Source of the DNA: an uncultured Butyricicoccus sp. | GTDB lineage: Bacteria; Bacillota; Clostridia; Oscillospirales; Butyricicoccaceae | NCBI GenBank assembly: GCA_900557315.1 | Contig: USSI01000049.1 | Coordinates: 1-8,516, forward strand | Direction: 5' to 3' | DNA length: 8,516 nt | Shown here: piece after piece, positions 6,125 to 8,516 of the stretch | Numbering within the stretch: position 1 is the stretch's first letter | Layout of the letters: each line of letters starts with the position of its first letter | The notes under the pieces: model-generated | The model's database searches: none | Told to the model about the DNA's origin: nothing | Seen by the model: the letters and a program-made list of their open reading frames with translations, nothing else | Program-made: the position numbers and the translations under genes

Positions 6125-7303
6125 TTATGTGGCAGAGGGCAGATTTTTCAGCATTTCTTCCATTCTGGCGGCACTCTTTTGCTGCATCTTGTCCGTGACA
6201 TGGGCATAGGTCTTGAGGGTGAACGAGGGTGCAAAGTGGCCCAGATTGGTCTGCACGGTCTTGATGTCGTCGCCGTTTTCCAGCGAGATCGTCGCGTATG
6301 AATGCCGCAGGGAATGAAAGGTGTAATGCCCCAGCCCGCAATTTTTCAGAACCTGCTGCAAATGCTTGTATACCGTCTGGTTATTGAGAGGTCCGCCCAG
6401 TACGTTGGTGAACACCAAATCAAACTGGTTTTTCCACTGGCAGCCTGCTCGCAGTCGGGCTTCGTTTTGCTCTATGCGGCGCTGCTTGAGGGCAAACATT
6501 ACACTTGGAGCGACAACAATACGGCGCTGCTTGTTTTCTTTCGGGGGCTTTAAGTAGTAATCGTAGAAGTCCTTGTCACGGCGTTGCTGAAGCTGCTGAC
6601 GTACTACGATGGTATTCCGCTCCCATTCAATATCATCCCACCGCAGGCCAAGGATCTCCGATTGCCGCATCCCGGTGAGGATAGCGGTATAATAGAGCAG
6701 ATGAAATTCATCCGTCTTGATGGCCGCAAAGAAGCGGGACAGTTCTGCAGTCGTCAGCACCTTGAGCTGCTGCTGTGTTACGCGCGGCAGACGGCAGTGA
6801 TCTGCAACATTGCGGAGGAGGATCTCGTCCTGACACGCACAGGCCAGCAGGCCGTGCAGGATGCCGTGAATATTGCGGATGGTCTTGGGGGAAAGCGGAT
6901 TCTCCCCGGTGTAGAGGCTGGATATGAACAACTGCACCTGTCTGTGGGTCAGCTCAGTGAGCTTGAGGTCACCGAACGCTGGAAGAATATAGTTTTTGAG
7001 AATGATCTCATAGGTGCGTTGGGTAGTGGGGGAGAGCATGGCAATGTGGCTGAAACGATATTCGGCCACATATTCTGCAACCGTGATCTTTTGCGGATTT
7101 TGAAACGTGTGATTGTCAATGCTGGCAGTTGCCGCTCGCAGTAATTCAGCAACTTCTTTTTGGGTATCAGCATAGACTGTATAACGGTGTTTCTTGCCTG
7201 TCCGTGGGTCGCGTTTGGAAGTGTACTGTGCTGCCCAGCGGCCGTCTGCACGCTGATAGATCGTTCCGCTGCCGTTCTCACGCTTTTTCTTTTTATGTGC
7301 CAT
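6125..7303 (-). CDS. Tyrosine recombinase / site-specific integrase
   Basis: This 392-residue integrase is expected to insert and excise the element at the neighbouring tRNA-Ser gene. ATG 7303 follows AAAGGAGA (complement of 7315-7322) by 11 bases. Residues ~1-65 form a basic arm-DNA-binding domain opening with GSGTIYQRADGRW. Residues ~73-165 are the SAM-like core-binding domain. The catalytic domain has R213 (TGMRQSEIL), probable K255 (PPKENKQRR), H330 and R333 (HSLRHSYAT), H356 (LGH) and the nucleophile Y366 (TLKTYAHV), so the active set is complete. Length and architecture match integrases of Gram-positive integrative elements, including the Tn916-like type. It reads towards the tRNA and has its own promoter. 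It is separated from the excisionase-like genes by a terminator. No convincing terminator is seen after its stop. Confidence 0.95.
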   Translation of the reverse strand: MAHKKKKRENGSGTIYQRADGRWAAQYTSKRDPRTGKKHRYTVYADTQKEVAELLRAATASIDNHTFQNPQKITVAEYVAEYRFSHIAMLSPTTQRTYEIILKNYILPAFGDLKLTELTHRQVQLFISSLYTGENPLSPKTIRNIHGILHGLLACACQDEILLRNVADHCRLPRVTQQQLKVLTTAELSRFFAAIKTDEFHLLYYTAILTGMRQSEILGLRWDDIEWERNTIVVRQQLQQRRDKDFYDYYLKPPKENKQRRIVVAPSVMFALKQRRIEQNEARLRAGCQWKNQFDLVFTNVLGGPLNNQTVYKHLQQVLKNCGLGHYTFHSLRHSYATISLENGDDIKTVQTNLGHFAPSFTLKTYAHVTDKMQQKSAARMEEMLKNLPSAT

Positions 7304-7350
7304 AGTATCTTTGGTCTCCTTTCCGGCACATGCTGCTTCGGTTGATAACT

Positions 7351-7363
7351 ATAGTATACCACA
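7351..7363 (-). promoter_or_regulatory. Extended -10 promoter core of the integrase gene
   Basis: The minus strand reads TGTGGTATACTAT here, with the -10 TATACT at 7358-7353. No good -35 is seen (TTAAAC at 17 bases), so it depends on the extended -10. An 8-base palindrome ACTATAGT (7348-7355) overlaps the -10 and could be a regulator site. The leader to the integrase ATG is about 45 bases. Confidence 0.6.
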
Positions 7364-7423
7364 GAGACAGGGGCTGTTTAAGTCCGTGAAATGAATTTTG
7401 CCTTCTGTGGAGTATGTTTTGCC

Positions 7424-7457
7424 AAAAATGGGGGACTGCCCGCTGTCAGACAGTCCC
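7424..7457 (-). terminator. Probable terminator between the downstream excisionase gene and the integrase
   Basis: On the minus strand, GGGACTG (7457-7451) pairs with CAGTCCC (7438-7432) across a 12-base loop. A CC-A spacer and TTTTT (7428-7424) follow. It lies 46 bases past the stop of the gene ending at 7503 and ahead of the integrase promoter, which would separate excisionase and integrase transcription. Confidence 0.6.
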
Positions 7458-7502
7458 GTAACGAAACATGTGCCTGTCCGTTTGTCTGTGCAGGTTATCT
7501 GG

Positions 7503-7736
7503 TTACCCTGCAATATTGTCTGTTTCTTTGCCCGGATCCGGATAGGGTAAGTAATCCGGATCGGGTACTTTGGTTTGTTCGTTTACCCATGACATGAGCT
7601 TATCCTGCTGGATCAACAGGCGTTTACCAATGCGGAACGACGGAAAATCCGCGCGGTGCATCAGGTTGTAGGCGGCACTACGGCTGATACCGAGCAGTGC
7701 GGCAAGCTCCGGGGCGCTGTATGTGAGTTTACTCAT
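7503..7736 (-). CDS. Excisionase-family helix-turn-helix protein (copy 1, integrase-proximal)
   Basis: This 77-residue protein is of the MerR-like/excisionase helix-turn-helix class that bends DNA or directs integrase to excise. ATG 7736 has an ideal AGGAGG eight bases upstream; the frame extends further 5' but without similarity. Residues 5-41 hold the fold: TYSAPELAALLGIS (helix-turn-helix entry), AAYNLMHRADFPSFRIGKR (recognition helix and wing). The first 41 residues are identical at 36 positions to the neighbouring copy at 7801-7992. It then diverges into a proline/aspartate tail (PDPDYLPYPDPG) whose coding DNA forms a 12-bp inverted repeat. The gap between the two copies is 64 bases with no terminator, so co-transcription is likely. 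It could act as excisionase or as a transcription regulator of the element; sequence alone does not say. Confidence 0.85.
   Translation of the reverse strand: MSKLTYSAPELAALLGISRSAAYNLMHRADFPSFRIGKRLLIQQDKLMSWVNEQTKVPDPDYLPYPDPGKETDNIAG
7531..7565. repeat. Inverted repeat inside the 3' end of excisionase copy 1
   Basis: Left arm 7531-7543 (CCCGGATCCGGAT) and right arm 7554-7565 (ATCCGGATCGGG) form a 12-bp stem with one bulged G and a 10-base loop. It encodes the PDPD...PDPG tail. No T run follows on either strand, so it is an RNA hairpin or a protein-binding dyad, not a terminator. Confidence 0.6.
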
Positions 7737-7773
7737 TTTGAAAACCTCCTGTTGTCGTACGTGTGGGGGCAGA

Positions 7774-7789
7774 TCCATAAGTCCATAAG
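7774..7789. repeat. Tandem octamer TCCATAAG between the two excisionase genes
   Basis: TCCATAAG occurs twice head to tail (7774-7781, 7782-7789) in the 64-base gap between the two excisionase-like genes. Short direct repeats are typical binding targets of excisionases, but with two copies it may be chance. Confidence 0.45.
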
Positions 7790-7800
7790 ACCAGTGTGCC

Positions 7801-7992
7801 TTACGGAGGTCTGGGGTCCTCCTCATGTGGCTGTTTGCTCAGCCAGGCGAGTGTGTCGACATGTGTGACCAACAAACGCTTGCCGATGCGGAAAGAAGGG
7901 AAGTCTGCACGGTGCATCAGGTTATATGCAGCGTAACGGCTGATTCCCAACAGTGCAGCCAGTTCGGTTGCGTTATAGGTGATCTTTTCCAT
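7801..7992 (-). CDS. Excisionase-family helix-turn-helix protein (copy 2, upstream)
   Basis: This 63-residue DNA-binding protein is paralogous to the gene at 7503-7736. ATG 7992 follows AAAGGAGA at good spacing; the longer frame to 8124 is rejected because it crosses the likely promoter. Its helix-turn-helix core (TYNATELAALLGISRYAAYNL, then HRADFPSFRIGKRLL) is nearly identical to copy 1. The two differ mainly at one residue after GISR (Tyr here, Ser in copy 1) and entirely after residue ~41, where this copy ends DPRPP. The DNA has many silent differences from copy 1, so the duplication is not recent and the shared protein core appears to be under selection. It is first in the likely two-gene transcript. 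Excision factor or regulator are both possible. Confidence 0.83.
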   Translation of the reverse strand: MEKITYNATELAALLGISRYAAYNLMHRADFPSFRIGKRLLVTHVDTLAWLSKQPHEEDPRPP

Positions 7993-8029
7993 AATACGGG
8001 TCTCCTTTCTCGGGATGAATTTTGAGCTA

Positions 8030-8058
8030 TTTACAAAAGGTATGGTCATATCTATCAA
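8030..8058 (-). promoter_or_regulatory. Candidate promoter of the excisionase genes
   Basis: On the minus strand, TTGATA (8058-8053) is 17 bases from TGTAAA (8035-8030), close to the ribosome site of the gene starting at 7992. The -10 is only a moderate match. The -35 lies within a 7-bp dyad (8053-8077), which makes regulation plausible. Confidence 0.42.
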
Positions 8059-8077
8059 ACTTGTAAGGGTTTTGATA
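8053..8077. promoter_or_regulatory. Candidate operator dyad over the excisionase promoter
   Basis: TATCAAA (8053-8059) and TTTGATA (8071-8077) form a perfect 7-bp inverted repeat with 11 bases between, a spacing suited to a dimeric repressor. One arm contains the proposed -35, so a bound protein would block transcription. Confidence 0.45.
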
Positions 8078-8102
8078 AACACGATGCCTAAACTAAGTTG
8101 CT

Positions 8103-8338
8103 GCCATATCGGTGGTGCCTCCAATGCAAAAGAGGAATCCTTTACTGTGAAACAGGACGCCGGGCTGCAATAAAGATGGAGGTCAACTTGGAGCTAATGT
8201 GCGTATCCACAATGCTTAAGTTGGTATCCACCGATTTGACACATTTGACGGATTCGTTTTATGGTAGGGGATACTGTTCCAGGGGGGAAAGTTCGTAAAA
8301 ACGGCAAGGGATTTTATACATTGCCATTTGCTCGATGA
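8103..8338 (+). pseudogene. Possible frameshifted C-terminal remnant of an unknown gene
   Basis: Successive short plus-strand segments in three frames look protein-like and run in order: HIGGASNAKEESFTVKQDAG (to about 8164), CNKDGGQLGANVRIHNA (8166-8216), LVSTDLTHLTDSFYG (8220-8265) and GDTVPGGKVRKNGKGFYTL (starting 8267), ending PFAR-TGA at 8336-8338. No single frame spans them. This would fit the eroded 3' end of a gene whose body was lost when the excisionase genes came to lie on its left. I do not recognise the family, and chance is a real alternative. Confidence 0.25.
8203..8231. repeat. Direct repeat GTATCCAC
   Basis: GTATCCAC occurs at 8203-8210 and 8224-8231, with starts 21 bases apart (two helical turns). 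The spacing would suit a protein binding both copies on one face of the helix; chance is possible. Confidence 0.35.
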
Positions 8339-8471
8339 ATTTGTTGTAATTTTTTTAATCTGACACATCTGACACATAAAAACGTGTAATTGGAACATAG
8401 AACAAAATTAGGAAGCGATTTATTTTTTCCTGTAAGTGTGGTAAAATAAATTGTAATGTGTCAATGTGTCA
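8237..8471. repeat. TGACACAT repeats in both orientations
   Basis: Five exact copies occur: TGACACAT at 8237-8244, 8361-8368 and 8370-8377 (the last two 9 bases apart), and its complement ATGTGTCA at 8456-8463 and 8464-8471 (directly adjacent). An extra TGAC half-copy follows the first at 8246. The surrounding DNA is AT-rich, with T runs at 8349-8356. The arrangement resembles iterons or multi-copy operators; the adjacent inverse pair sits just downstream of a promoter. Confidence 0.7.
8437..8447 (+). promoter_or_regulatory. Extended -10 promoter at the right end of the window
   Basis: TGTGG-TAAAAT (8437-8447) has the same extended -10 layout as the other promoters in this window. The -35 is poor (TTTATT, 8419-8424). 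Transcription would start near 8454, immediately before the tandem ATGTGTCA copies (8456-8471), as expected for a repressed promoter. Confidence 0.5.
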
Positions 8472-8491
8472 GAAAACACGGAAACCATTGC

Positions 8492-8516
8492 ATGGGGAAA
8501 CGTAGTCCGTCCGGTG
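8492..8516 (+). CDS. Possible 5' end of a gene running off the window
   Basis: An ATG at 8492 opens a frame (MGKRSPSG) still open at the window edge, about 38 bases after the predicted start of the rightward promoter. The upstream sequence has only a weak ribosome site (CGGAAA). Eight codons cannot identify a product. An alternative in-frame ATG at 8456 lies inside the repeat. Confidence 0.25.

Larger units (their letters stand above)
7993..8516. other. Gene-poor control region of the element
   Basis: These ~520 bases have no convincing intact gene on either strand. They hold the leader of the excisionase genes, a dyad, a possible gene relic, the TGACACAT repeats and a rightward promoter. 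GC content falls towards the right compared with the host genes at 1-5770. Short open frames here (for example 8098-8298 plus and 8216-8398 minus) lack good ribosome sites and recognisable domains. Confidence 0.6.

Noticed and set aside
5902..6198. Plus-strand frame beginning inside the tRNA
   Set aside because: It starts within tRNA-Ser, crosses its terminator and overlaps the integrase end; a typical spurious call at tRNA 3' ends.
6584..7144. Plus-strand 186-residue frame
   Set aside because: It is wholly antisense to the integrase, has no recognisable domain or ribosome site, and the integrase has all catalytic residues.
8237..8471. CRISPR array
   Set aside because: The repeated unit is 8 bases with irregular spacing and both orientations; there are no 25-36-base repeats and no cas genes.

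Overview
The window reads as chromosomal DNA of a GC-rich Gram-positive anaerobe of the Clostridia (Oscillospiraceae/Ruminococcaceae-like gut Firmicutes). The pointers are the protein families (YkpA/YbiT-type ABC-F, DUF2752, CpXC, ArsP_2-type permease, RhlE-like DEAD-box helicase, NAGPA-type phosphodiester glycosidase), strong AGGAGG-type ribosome sites, extended -10 sigma-A-like promoters and a CCA-encoding tRNA. This placement is an inference from family resemblance; no database was searched.

Positions 1-5947 look like ordinary host chromosome. An ABC-F ATPase, truncated by the window edge, is translationally coupled to a small DUF2752 membrane protein and followed by a terminator. A CpXC zinc-ribbon protein has its own promoter and converges on a minus-strand heavy-metal-exporter-like permease; the two share a bidirectional terminator. 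Divergent from the permease is a two-gene unit: a DEAD-box RNA helicase with a long basic, alanine-rich tail, then a membrane-anchored phosphodiester glycosidase. Next comes a tRNA-Ser(CGA) gene with its own promoter.

Positions 5948-8516 look like one end of an integrated mobile element that uses the tRNA-Ser gene as its attachment site. A tyrosine recombinase reads towards the tRNA. Upstream of it lie two tandem, clearly paralogous excisionase-type helix-turn-helix genes. Base composition falls visibly, and the last ~300 bases are AT-rich. They carry five copies of TGACACAT in both orientations, a rightward promoter that two of those copies abut, and possibly the eroded end of a lost gene. 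The far attachment site and the cargo lie outside the window, so the kind of element (ICE, IME, satellite or prophage) cannot be decided here.

Nothing in the host part suggests a new defence or biosynthetic system. The parts most worth a second look are the control region of the element (paired excisionases, TGACACAT repeats, a dyad over a promoter, candidate arm-type repeats by the tRNA) and a 13-base promoter core shared by three unrelated genes.
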